A stretch of 64,000 nt of DNA from Morchella semilibera. Lineage: Eukaryota > Ascomycota > Pezizomycetes > Pezizales > Morchellaceae. Positions 12,117-23,278 of the stretch are shown here, one piece after another. A program made the translations under genes and the position numbers. Within the stretch, counting starts at the first letter, position 1. The number at the start of each line of letters is the position of its first letter. The notes under the pieces were generated by a model. The model worked only from the letters and a program-made list of their open reading frames with translations, was not told the DNA's origin and made no database searches. The stretch is from contig CM018604.1 in assembly GCA_009192285.1 (NCBI GenBank), positions 2,108,001 to 2,172,000 of the forward strand, in the 5' to 3' direction.

Positions 12117-12920
12117 AGATTTTTTCCCTTTCCTTTGTCAGCACCCATAACATACGGCGGGGTGGAAAAAAAAGCTCCTTCACGCCCCCCTTTACCCTAT
12201 ATACCCATTTCTATTATCTTGTTCTTTGGTTTACATATGCCGTTTAGTTAGTACACATATTCCATTCTTGCTTGTATTTTTCTTATATATATACCCTTCT
12301 TGTCCTTTTCTTTTGTATGTTATGGGATGAGTGCTATGGTCGAAAGGTAGTCCTGGACTTGGGTCGTGTAATGTATTTTTAGTTTCCTATTTACGTATTC
12401 GGTTAGGGAAGAGTTCCTAGGTATGGTTATGATATAGCTAGAGCAAGTTGGTGATGGCAGACAACAAAACAGCTGGATTCACATGAAAAAAACTTCTCTC
12501 CCCGGGTTGGTGTGGCGCTGTACCAGAGCATAGTTCAATTGTGCATTAGCCAGTACACGGCCGAACCACCAATGCCCCCACCTTCCGCTGCGCGCACCCA
12601 CCCCCGCAACTCCCCCTCCGCATGCACTGGGTATATGATTAGTACTGGAGGCCAATACCCTTTTGTAAAACGCCTGGGTGGGGCGGGGCGCTCGGCAGTT
12701 TATAGCTACATACATGTATGTAGCTAGCTGGAGGAGCAATAAAAACCCGTTGACTTGTGCCAAGAATTAGTACCGCACCCATATGGAGTAGCTAGTGGTG
12801 TGCTAACCAAACGGGGTGTAGAGGGTGGCCGAGTGAGTTTTTGTGACGGTGCGTTCGGGGGTTGGGTATGCGGGTTTTGTGTCCAAAATATGTGGTTGGT
12901 CGTGTAAAGGAAGATATGGC

Positions 12921-12992
12921 AGGTGGGGGGAGGGAGGGAATGGAGGGGATGGAGGGGGGGAATGGAGGAGAGGGGAGGGGAGGGGAGGGGAG
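12921..12992 (+). repeat. G-run purine tract (G-quadruplex candidate)
   Basis: More than ten runs of three or more G separated by one to a few A/T, ending in four GGGGA units. All-purine strand asymmetry over about 70 nt. It translates as low-complexity Gly/Glu in all frames, so it is not taken as coding. Confidence 0.7.
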
Positions 12993-15900
12993 CTGGATCC
13001 ATGGAGGGGAGGAGGAGGAAGAGGAGAAGATGCGGAACCTAGAGGGAGGATCTTTCCGTGTGTCGTGCTGTGCAGATATAGTCTTCTTATCCGGTGCAGC
13101 GCACTTTTGACATTGCGCATCTTGACCCGTTCAAGACACCGCCCCTCAACATACCGCCGCGACCACTGTAACGCCGTCGACCTCTATGCCCGAAACCGGC
13201 CGGCCCCGGTCCAGGGTAGGGGCGAGCGCTACCATACTGAAACGGAGTCGAAGTAATATATCCTTAGTACTGCGTTGGGATGTTACCCCAGTATAAGTGG
13301 TCCTGGTGAATGATCTCTACGTCCGTATATTGAGATTATGAGAACATTCACTGCTGCCGTCTGCCGTAATCACTTTGTCCATAATTGTGGGATCTGGGCC
13401 GCAGAATGGTAGCGCAGGTACATGTACCTTCTGCTGCACACTTGACCTATAGAAGAAATAATTTACCGGATCCCTTAAAAGTCGGCCGAGTGATAACCTG
13501 TGATTTAATTTCGGACGTGCAAGGCTAGAAACCCGCCGGTCGGATATTTGTAAACAGCAACCGATACATCCCAATGCGGTCTTAATTGAGTGATCGAAAG
13601 GTGTTTGTACTATTGGAAAGAGCGCAGGCTAGGCTGGGTAAGAACGGCCTTTGTAAGAACATTGGGGCCGGTCGATAGAGGGAGGGGGTCTCAAAAAAGG
13701 CGCACGCTTAAAGCTCATTATGAGATCTCCAGTTGTAGTGATACTTGCACCATGTGTTGATCGAGTGAGGCCTTCTAGACTCATAGATTATCATTTTTTC
13801 TGAATGGTTGGCTTTTCTGTGTGTGGGTTTAGTTCTGGTCAGTAACATCAACTACAACTGACATCCACTTTCTAGCTTTACATCTTGTTTTGTACTTGTA
13901 TACATGTATCTAGTAACATTCGATCCCAAACCCCCCCGGCAAGGCTGTGCATAAACTGTAAATGCCCACTGCTTGACTAAACTTAAACTCGCGAGATGTG
14001 GCCATTCTAGGCGCGCCTAGCCATATATTGAATGATAAACTTTTACCTTTTAATTTTGGGGAATGAAATAATATTATAGCATGGTTTATACTCTATATTT
14101 GCGTGTGCATGCACGGTTAGAGGTTTACACTATGTGCTTAGATATAGAAGGTATTAACGTAATCTAGTTTGAGGTACTCTATATTACGGGGCAAAAGGGG
14201 TATTTACGAAAAGCTGTTAATTGTAGTGCTGGCTAGGATCCGAGATTGATTATAAATTAACTCTAGATCTTTGATATGTTTCTCTTCTCCTTTAGTTTTA
14301 TTTCGATCAGCGCACAACTATACACAGCGGTACCGCCTACTTTCATGATTGGTGCTTGATGAGGTATCCGTGCAGGATACTACATGTAGTTCCAACCAGC
14401 GTGGATCGTAATTTGTGGCACCATTTAAGCTTTAACTTTCTCATCACCGTCAAAATACCACATCGAAAATGATTGGTACAAAATCTCAGGATCTTTCATA
14501 CTCAATCTCAGACCCGACCTCCTTATATGGGCTGTGATGAGTTTTTTTTTTATCCAAGTCGCCCTCGAATGAGCAGTTGCGGTTCGTATGTACCCCTGCC
14601 CATAAAACACACACAGAGTCTTCGAGCAGATATACGATCAATCATCCATCCGCCCTCCGTTTATCGAAACCGTCAGATAGCTCTAACAACGCATACCTAG
14701 GGTTAATTAATCGACTGACGTGGCTCGGCCTATAAAACCCACCATATATATTCCGGCCTATCTCGCGCCGCATTGTGAACGATGTATTCCGAACTCATTG
14801 GTGTTCCATGATAGTATCCGAGACAGTGAATGTTTTGAGACATGATAGTTCAGTATAGGGTGTGACCGTTACTGTGTGAAATGCGTACGCAATGGATATG
14901 CGAGTGTGAGTGCGCCGGTAGATGCATTTATATATACAGACCTTGAGCATAAATTGCTGTGGGAGTTTGAAGTAAGTTCACAGTCAGTCAATAGCAAGCG
15001 AGATAAATGATCACCCTAGCTAATGGGGTAGAATGACGGTTAAATGTACATACTTAGAGTAGGTAGCCCCATTGTTTGTGCATGACTTAATCAAATGAGA
15101 CTTAACATGGAAACACCTCCTCTTATATAAGAACAATAATCTCCGACACAGGAGACAGGATATATTAGAGTAATCACCGTCAAGTAACCATTTAGCTCAG
15201 TGATACTTCAACTTGTACTGCGCCACAGAGTCACAGCCACAGCAAAAGCTGCAACTCGCTCGCCCTAGGCCCCGGTTCCGTGAAAGTGGTACTCCTCAAC
15301 CGAGGAAATCGAACCAGGGAAACTCAGTAAGGCACAGCTTACGATCCCACAACGGGTGGGGTCATAACGCCAGGAGGGGACTTTGGCGTATACTCGAAAC
15401 ACTGGAATACTTTTGAAACTGATGGCGCGTGCATGGATTAGGCCGCACCGCGCTATAGCTATGAATTCGATGCGATGAGGGATCCGGAATGCAAAAGTTC
15501 ACTTTGCAAATTTGGACTTCCCTTATCGACCACGCGCGGGCTGTACGGCAGGCCCTGCTTGGTTGTGAGCGCAAGGCTGGGAGCCCCCCCGGCCGAAACA
15601 GAAAAACCGAAAGGCATTTCTCAAACCTACAATGGGATACATAAGGTTCAGTAATGTTCGTGATGTACTGCGGCTGGATAATCGGATGGTAACTTTTCGG
15701 CGCCAAAATTCGGGGGTCGGGAATGCTATTACTCTACCTACCAAACTCGGTTACAGAGGAGTGGAAATGTTTCACCACTGACGTCCGAGCAGGTGTAGCC
15801 CGTCTTACGTACATGATGTAGGTACACCTCGTGGGGTTACCTACATACATGTATGTATTTTTACTCCTGAGGTTGATCGGTAAACCTACATCTAGGATAC

Positions 15901-16099
15901 GCCTTTATCTGCGAAGGGTGATAGGTGGGTAGATGTCTCAATTCTATCAGGAGGGTTTCGGCAGGCGCAAGTTGGTAATTCGAGATGAGGAATATTTTTG
16001 TTTACATGTACTTGATGTATTACAGACCCCGCGCGGTTAACAGAAATGATAGAGTAGGCTTAACCAATGGCGCCGTACCTACATACAACATTACATACA

Positions 16100-16119
16100 T
16101 GTACCTACATGTAGGTACA
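16100..16119. repeat. 20-bp perfect palindrome built on TACATGTA
   Basis: TGTACCTACA followed directly by TGTAGGTACA. It overlaps two TACATGTA sites in an intergenic region about 1.2 kb upstream of the protease gene. Confidence 0.75.
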
Positions 16120-17286
16120 TAAATTCGGTAGTTGCATACACCTGAGATTAAAGCTTGGCAACCAATCAACAACTGTAGCCAACCGGAGAATTTATGGCGT
16201 TGGCTGGCACTGACAGGTTTTGTTCGGTCCGGAAAACGGAAAGTGTAAGAATAAGAGAATAGCAGTAGTATGGCGTCGGAGGCCCTGTTTCATCTCACCA
16301 TCGTATGGCTAGGCAATCCATGCCATTTGGAATATTTGTTTACCTAAATAGTTATTGCTCTTTGAGGGCTTAAACCATGTGCTTTCCCAGATACGATACT
16401 GTATATATCTACATGTACTTACTGCTTAATTAGGGGGCTACTACTCTAAACCCGAATTTGGAGTTCGAAGATCCTAGCTTCTAGTCACTTAGCGCTGGTA
16501 GAGCCAAATGCACTTGGAGATTACTGTGGTAAAACACCAGCACGGATACGATACGACTGGTGTAGGATGGTTTTTAGAACGGGGCGCGAATATAAAAATT
16601 GACGCCTATTACTAGCTGAGAACTGAGGACCAATAGACGTACCCTACAGTGACAGCTGGTTGGCTGGGAGTGGAGATGGATGGTGACAGGGATTCCCTTA
16701 GACTTGGTTCCTGCATCATGTAAGGGTAAAAGCTAGTACTATTTGGACCTCATAGTACGTATGGTCCTCCCAGTGAACTGTCAATATAAACTGTGAGAAG
16801 TCTCCCTAATATTTCAACCTCATTCACATCGCTACAAGCATTCGCCGTTGAACAGCAGCAGTAGTAGCAGTTTCTTTGGGATTGACAGGTTCTCCCTTCT
16901 TCTTTTAATAGTTTTTTTTTTTTTTTTTATTGTTTCTCCTTCTTCCTTTCTATTACCCTCACGACCCTGTCTGCTTGCAGCTCTTGCATTCCTTCTAAGA
17001 AGAAACAAACCAACCACCACCACATTCTCTCAACCACCTACAGCCTTCGCTGCATCATTTTTTTCCCCCCTGGAAGCTGTGTCGATCGCTGTTTCTAATC
17101 TTATCTGAGATATTACCCCGCCATTCATTCTTCGCTGGTAATTTTTCACTAGGTGGGTTTCTCCTTGGTCTCTGCTTGATTTCGATACATTATTCCTAAC
17201 GATATACAGGAATTATCTTCGTTTGAATATACTTTTTTTTTCTTCTTTTTGTGAATACGCTACAGTCCAATCCTACCAACCTCAAG

Positions 17287-18657
17287 ATGAAATTCACCAG
17301 CACTCTTCTTTCCGCTCTCTCTCTTGGTCTGTCCCTCGCTGCACCGCATGGAGGCCACTCAACACCAAATCAGAACACAACGACCACCGACAGCGTCAGC
17401 ACATCAGACACCGTCAGTATTCTTGACGAGACCCCCGGCTCTGGTGGCAGCTGGGACGTCATTATCGACGAAGATGACCCACGTACCCTAGATGACATGC
17501 TTGTAGCCATGAATCTCACTGTCGCAGACCTGACAAATGTCTACAACAACAGTGCCTTCAAGGGTTTCTCCGCTTCGCTGTCGAAGCACTGTGTTAACCA
17601 GTTGGAGGTCCTCTCTTCAGGTTGGAAGACGTACCAGCCCCAGGTCCAAGTCAAACTTCACGACTCGACAAACGGAACATGGGGCCTGAAACGTGTCTCA
17701 CAATCAAGCCAGGTTAAGGTCGCCTCAAGCCAGACCATCCGAGATTTCGACTTCACATCATACGAGTTTGATGGCTCTATTAATACTCTGGGTGCTGGCG
17801 TCGATATTTATGTCGTTGATACTGGTGTCGATATCACACATGTCGACTTTGACGGCCGTGCCACCTTCGGCTTCAGCTTCGACGGCGCCGAAACCGACGA
17901 TGTCGGCCACGGCACTCACTGCGCCGGAACAGCAGCATCTACAACCTTCGGGGTCGCTAAGGCCGCTAATATCATCGCCGTCCGCGTGCTCTCCGCCGAA
18001 ACTGGAGACTCAAACAATATCCTTGCCGGCGTCGACTTCGTCATGAACCAGCATGACCAACGCAAGACTGATCCGAACTTCAAAGGGTCCGTCATAAGCA
18101 TGAGTCTCGGCACATCCGGCGTCAGTCAGGCCATCGACGAAGTCTTGAAGAAGGCGAGTGAGGGTGGAATTCACATCAGCGTTGCTGCAGGCAACGACGA
18201 TGTTGACTCGTGTCTCACCAGCCCTGCACTTGCTAGTAACGGTACCGATATCTTGAGTGTGGGTGCAGTAGATATCAATGATGAGAGAGCCGTCTTTTCA
18301 AACTTTGGCGCTTGTGTCAGTGTTTATGGGCCTGGTGTTGATGTGACAAGCACTTGGATCCAGGATCCTTCACTTCCCAACATAATCAACCCAATCAATA
18401 CCATCTCTGGTACCTCCATGGCTACACCACGTGAGTTATTCCCTAACTTTATATAATTCCTCAAACAAAGATCATTAGCTAACACAAGAATAGACGTTAC
18501 TGGCCTCATCGCCTACCACCTTGGTCTTAACCCATCCCTTGCGACTGATACAACGGCAATGAAGGCGCTTATCGTCTCAAGTGCCCTCCCCTTCCAGTCC
18601 GACAAGAACGCCCCAGACCCAGCAATTCTTATCAACAATGGTATTCTGACTCAGTGA
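17287..18657 (+). CDS. secreted subtilisin-like serine protease (S8, proteinase K type)
   Basis: Join 17287..18430 and 18494..18657, 435 residues. The signal peptide MKFTSTLLSALSLGLSLAAP is followed by an I9-type propeptide (SWDVIIDEDDPRTLDDML...GFSASLS, about residues 55-125), which acts as intramolecular chaperone and inhibitor. The catalytic domain carries Asp178 in YVVDTGVD, His208 in GHGTHCAGT, oxyanion Asn303 in AAGNDD and Ser377 in SGTSMATP. The 63-nt intron (GTGAGT...ATAG) splits the His codon right after GTSMATP and restores the frame (H-VTGLIAYHLGL). An upstream in-frame ATG at 17251 is rejected because it would bury the signal peptide. The family degrades external protein. The domain is full length with no broken catalytic residue, so it should be active. 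Confidence 0.95.
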
Positions 18658-19415
18658 TTTACTGTTCCTGCATTTATACATAGTTCTATTTCTGCTTGAT
18701 CGGCATGGGCATTTGCTTCTTTAAACTTGAGAAATTTCATTGTGTTTTTTTTGGGTTGTGGTATTACGGCATTTTGGGTGCGGGTTGCAATTGGAGCGTG
18801 AATTTCTTCGTTTTATTCATTTTCTTCACTTCACTTCTCTTCTTTTGATATTCTTTTCTGTTTAGTGTACTATAGTTAGTCCGTGTTATGGGTTCAATTC
18901 TATCAGTTTTGTCTTGGTGATTTTCCTGCTTCAGCGCAGCGTTGTTATATGCATAGTCCTAGTTGGGAGTTTATTGGATCGCGATATCCGGGAAAGAGTG
19001 AATATGTTCAATTGATAAAGTTAATGAGATAGTTGCATGCAGAGACAATTTCAGCCCGATTGACAAAAGAATCCCGTCCACCATCCACCACCGCCCCCAC
19101 CACTTCCTCCCTAGCAATATATCCACTGTACCGGTATTCATAAACTCAATCACTAAAACCCAGTCCTCCCCTATACTAAGTGTAGAATATACTCTGTTAC
19201 TTCCCGTGTAGCCGTATAGACCAAAAAAGAAAGGAAAGGAAAGGAAAAGAAAAGAAAGAGAGAGAGAGCGGCAATATTGGGCATCGATATGCGTATGAGG
19301 TAAGATTGAGAAGATCTTACCAGTCTAGGGAGATAGTTTCTGGTGGTATATGGCCGGATGTAATAATGGATTGATTCTAAATCTCGAGTCCGGCACTAGC
19401 CCTGTAATTGAGGTA
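18658..19415. other. intergenic, 3' regions of convergent genes
   Basis: T-rich 3' region of the protease gene, then a purine microsatellite (19227-19270). No gene seen. Confidence 0.6.
19227..19270 (+). repeat. AAAGG/GA purine microsatellite
   Basis: Imperfect AAAGGAAAGG units running into (GA)n. Confidence 0.7.
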
Positions 19416-22400
19416 TTAATTGGCACTAGTACCTAGGAGCCTTTTGGCTATATCTAGATGACCGCCCTCAACTGCCGCCCTCAACGCCCTCGAACTATCT
19501 GCCTCGGGATCGGCACCAGCGTCCAGGAGCCTGTTGACTATATCTAGATGACCGCCCTCAACTGCCGAACTCAACGCCCTCGAACTATCTGCCTCGGGAT
19601 CGGCACCAGCGTCCAGGAGCCTGTTGACTATATCTAGATGACCGCCCTCAACTGCTGAACTCAACGCCCACGAATCACCTGCCTTGGGATCGGCACCAGC
19701 GTCCAGGAGCCTGTTGACTATATCTAGATGACCGCCCCTAGCTGCTGGACTCAAATAATCTGCCTTGGGATCGACACCAGCGTCCAGTAGCCTGTTGACT
19801 ATATCTAGATGACCACCCTCAGCTGCCGAACTCAACGCCCACCAATCACCTGCCTTGGGATCGGCACCAGCGTCCAGGAGCCTGTTGACTATATCTAGAT
19901 GACCGCCCCTAGCTGCTGAACTCAACGCCCCAAAATAACCTGCCTTGGGATCGGCACCAGCGTCCAGGAGCCTGTTGACTATATCTAGATGACCGCCCCT
20001 AGCTGCTGAACTCAACGCCCCAAAATAACCTGCCTCGGGGTCGGCACCAGCGTCCAGGAGCCTGTTGACTATATCTATATGACCACCCTCAGCTGCCGAA
20101 CTCAACGCCCACGAACTATCCGCCTTGGCACCAGCGTCCAGGAGCCTGTTGACTATATCTAGATGACCGCCCTCAGCTGCCGAACTCAACGCCCCGAACT
20201 ATCTGCCTCGGGATCGGCACCAGCGTCTAGGAGCCTGTTGACTATATCTAGATGACCACCCTAGCTGCCGAACTCAACGCCCCCGAACTATCTGCCTTGG
20301 CACCAGCGTCCAGGAGCCTGTTGACTATATCTAGATGACCACCCCCAGCTGCCGAACTCAACGCCCCCGAACTATCTGCCTCGGGATCGGCACCAGCGTC
20401 CAGGAGCCTGTTGACTATATCTAGATGACCGCCCCCAGCTGCTGAACTCAACGCCCTCGAACTATCTGCCTCGGCACCAGCGTCCAGGAGCCTGTTGACT
20501 ATATCTAGATGACCGCCCCAGCTGCTGAACTCAACGCCCCCAAATAACCTGCCTTGGGATCGGCACCAGCGTCCAGGAGCCTATTGACTATATCTAGATG
20601 ACCGCCCTCAACTGCCGCCCTCAACGCCCTCGAACTATCTCCCTTGGGATCGGCACCAGCATCCAGGAGCCTGTTGACTATATCTAGATGACCGCTCCCA
20701 GCTGCAGATTTCAACACCCTCGAACTATCTGCCTTAGGATCGGTACTAGCGTCTAGGAGTCTGTTGACTATATATAGATGACCGCCCTTAGCTGCCCACA
20801 CCAACGCGTCCGAACCACCTGCCCTGGGAGCGGCACCAGCATCTAGGAGCCTGTTCACTATATCTAGATGACCGCTCGCAGCTGCCAATTTCAATGCCCT
20901 CAAACAATTTGTGTTGGTGTTGGCGCCGGCCTCGATTAAGAAGTCTACTGCGGTAATAAACCCATTCTGAGATGCTGCCTCTAATGCCCCGCACCTCGAA
21001 CTATCCGTTGCTTCTAGATCAACTCCGTTCTCGAAAGAAATTAACTTCACTAGTTCAATGTTCCTGCTAAGTATAGCGTCGTCTAGAGATGCGCATGTAG
21101 TCAAACTGTCTTCGGTGAGGCGTACGGATTTCCCCTCCCCCAAAATGATGGCAATCGCATAGTATCCTTTTTTTAAACACCAAAGAAATAGAGATGAGTA
21201 ACTCTCGGTGTTCTGAGAGCAATGTCTCATGGGTTCATGCATTTTAGTGAATTGATGCGCTAAATCGTTCGCTGCCCATCGTAATCTGGCGGAGTATTTT
21301 GCTCCGATGAGCCTTTAGACTTGTCTATCTCTAGATAAACTTCTTCGTCTTCAAGTAATCGCTCAACAACCTCTCTATAATTATTCTTGATGGAAAAGAG
21401 CAGGGTTAGCGCCTGTAGCGTTTCTAGGTCCTCTCGTTGAATTTACAAAAAAAGAGGTACTCCTGGGCGGCCTCGGAAATCGCGCATAGGTGATGCACAT
21501 CTATTTTATGATATTGTTAACTAAACCACCCCGCGAAAGGGAAAGAGCGAGCATAATACCTTGAGTTGTCGCGAATCTTATTTTTTGATCCCCAACCCGC
21601 ATGATGTGCCCAACAGGATCCGGATATACCAGCGGGGTCTCATCCTTCGAAACTATATGTACCATTCAATTAATTGAGCACAACTGTACTGGTTTTCATA
21701 TCATGAGAAGATGGGGAAGGGAATATACCGGTGAATGTAGCCAATGTGAGCCAGCCCCGATCCCTCAGAACTATTTTAGCCTCCTTAATCTTCTTGTCCA
21801 TTAAGAAAAGAGCAATGCATGGCACTTCTACAGAGTAGTTCTTTGTCTGGTAATATGCGAATCTAAAGACTTAGCAATAATCATACCAACTAATAGATAT
21901 GGGGAAATACCGTTGAAATAGAACATATTCATTTTCTGTCATCCATGCCTGATGGCTCGAGCCTGTGATCAATGTTTCTAAATGAGGCTGTAAAGTAGGC
22001 TCTTTTACTTGTGTCTCCCATATTGATAAATCACAAGTACCCAATTCTGTGAGTGTTGGCTTTGCAAGGCCTGAAGTTGTAATATTTTCAAGCTCCCTTC
22101 GTATTGTCTAGACCGCAAGAGTTCTCAGCACTTTTGGGATACTAATATGGGGGTATTAGCGCCTACCTCCACTAGTAGCTTTACACTATACCCCGTGCTT
22201 GTCTCAAGATAGTCTAGTTGTGGGTGTTTAGTAATAATATCTATCAATATCCAGGCTGCTTTAATGAGGTCTGCGTAGCCTTGTGAGGATACCTCGCGCT
22301 GTAGTGGCGGCCCAATATACAGGTCTATTTGCGACTAAATACATGGGCAGTTAGTAGGTGTCTGTAGGGACGGTAGAGGAACCCATATCGCATATAAACA

Positions 22401-23278
22401 AGTACCTTTAATAGCCACCAACTCCCTGCTTGAATCCATTCATCGACTCCGATAGCACTCCATCTTCGCCCGTTCTCTGCATTTTTCATCAAGTCTCGGC
22501 TTAGCGACACTGTGAAAATTGTATCGCACTGTATATCGGAGAGTGTGGGGGCTCCATCCACGAGGCCCCAGATCATATTTTTGATATCATTGACCCCCTT
22601 CTCGACCCCAGACGCTATTGTTTCTATTCGCTGTAGGGAGGAACTGCAACAAAATATGTACACGTTAATCCTTTTCCAGGCTCCCGGACGGGGAATTATT
22701 ACTTTCCGCATGAGGTTAGGAGTAAACTGATAACACCGTTGTGATAAACTAGCTAGGTTGCGCATGCGCATTAGTGGCTTGGGCGGGCTATGGGGGCTTT
22801 CTGGTAAGGGTGGGCTTTGTAAAGTGCCCCAAAGTACTTCTTAAGAAAATTTCAATATATCTACACAGGTATATATAAAAATCTGTATACTGACCTTATT
22901 GCACAGTGCGTCCAGGTCGGAAGCCTCGGCAGACCACTTCACACCGGTCCACCATTTCCTTATACTGCTAGAATGGATTTTGCTCAGGTTTTCGTATTTC
23001 CTTAAGTGTTTCTCCAGCTCCTTAAGCGTGACATTAACCTGAGCCATAACCCTTTTCACCATCTCCACACGACCGTCTCCGGCACGCACCAAGACAGAGT
23101 TCTTGTCGTTGGCCTCGTCCCGAAGAAGCTTGACGGAGCTATGCAACATGTTGATTTCCTGTATCAGGCATTGAAAATCCTTGGGCGCGCCCTTGGCAAT
23201 TTTGTAGCATTTTGTATAGAGGTTCCAGGCGAGCTCTATAGTGCCAGCAAAGTCGCCGACACTGAAACCGAAGGCCAT
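19416..23278 (-). CDS. STAND-type N-terminal domain plus ankyrin-repeat protein (eight exons, apparent frame breaks)
   Basis: Exons on the minus strand: 23278-22895, 22752-22703, 22643-22406, 22334-22167, 22107-21911, 21862-21729, 21652-21560, then 21500-19416. The first seven join in perfect phase with good splice sites. The N-terminus (MAFGFSVGDFAGTIELAWNL...) matches the fungal N-terminal domain found on STAND/NLR-like and ankyrin proteins; a middle region carries WSAIGVDEWIQAGSWWLLK and HQAWMTENEYVLFQR. The last exon encodes about 17 near-identical ankyrin units (GGHLDIVNRLLDAGADP, about 30 residues each) plus a divergent first one. No NACHT or NB-ARC ATPase motif is visible. Five one-base shifts interrupt exon 8 (near 21450, near 21300, and in the C runs at 20516, 20259 and 20192). 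Each is a one-base loss, and the three in the array are losses relative to sister repeats, so sequencing error is as likely as decay. Proteins of this type are implicated in recognition; the role here is unknown. Confidence 0.8.
19440..20960 (-). repeat. tandem ankyrin-encoding repeat array (~90-bp unit)
   Basis: About 17 copies of a 90-bp unit (two or three shortened by 6-9 bp) containing the invariant block CCTGTTGACTATATCTAGAT. Near-identity between copies implies recent duplication or homogenisation. Variable positions fall mainly in the loop codons (DPEADSSR / DPKAGYFG / DPKAGDWW). Confidence 0.9.

Larger units (their letters stand above)
12117..17286. other. large intergenic region, no gene seen
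   Basis: About 5 kb without a supported gene. Contents: a purine/G-run tract at 12921-12992; TACATGTA sites near 12713, 13420, 13906, 14380, 15847, 16005, 16093, 16104 and 16410; a 20-bp palindrome near 16100-16119. From about 16840 there are T- and CT-rich tracts that look like the promoter and leader of the protease gene. ORFs here are short and of random composition. Confidence 0.6.

Noticed and set aside
12843-13256. 137-codon Gly/Trp/Arg-rich ORF
   Set aside because: Produced by the G-run purine tract; no start context, splice sites or domain.
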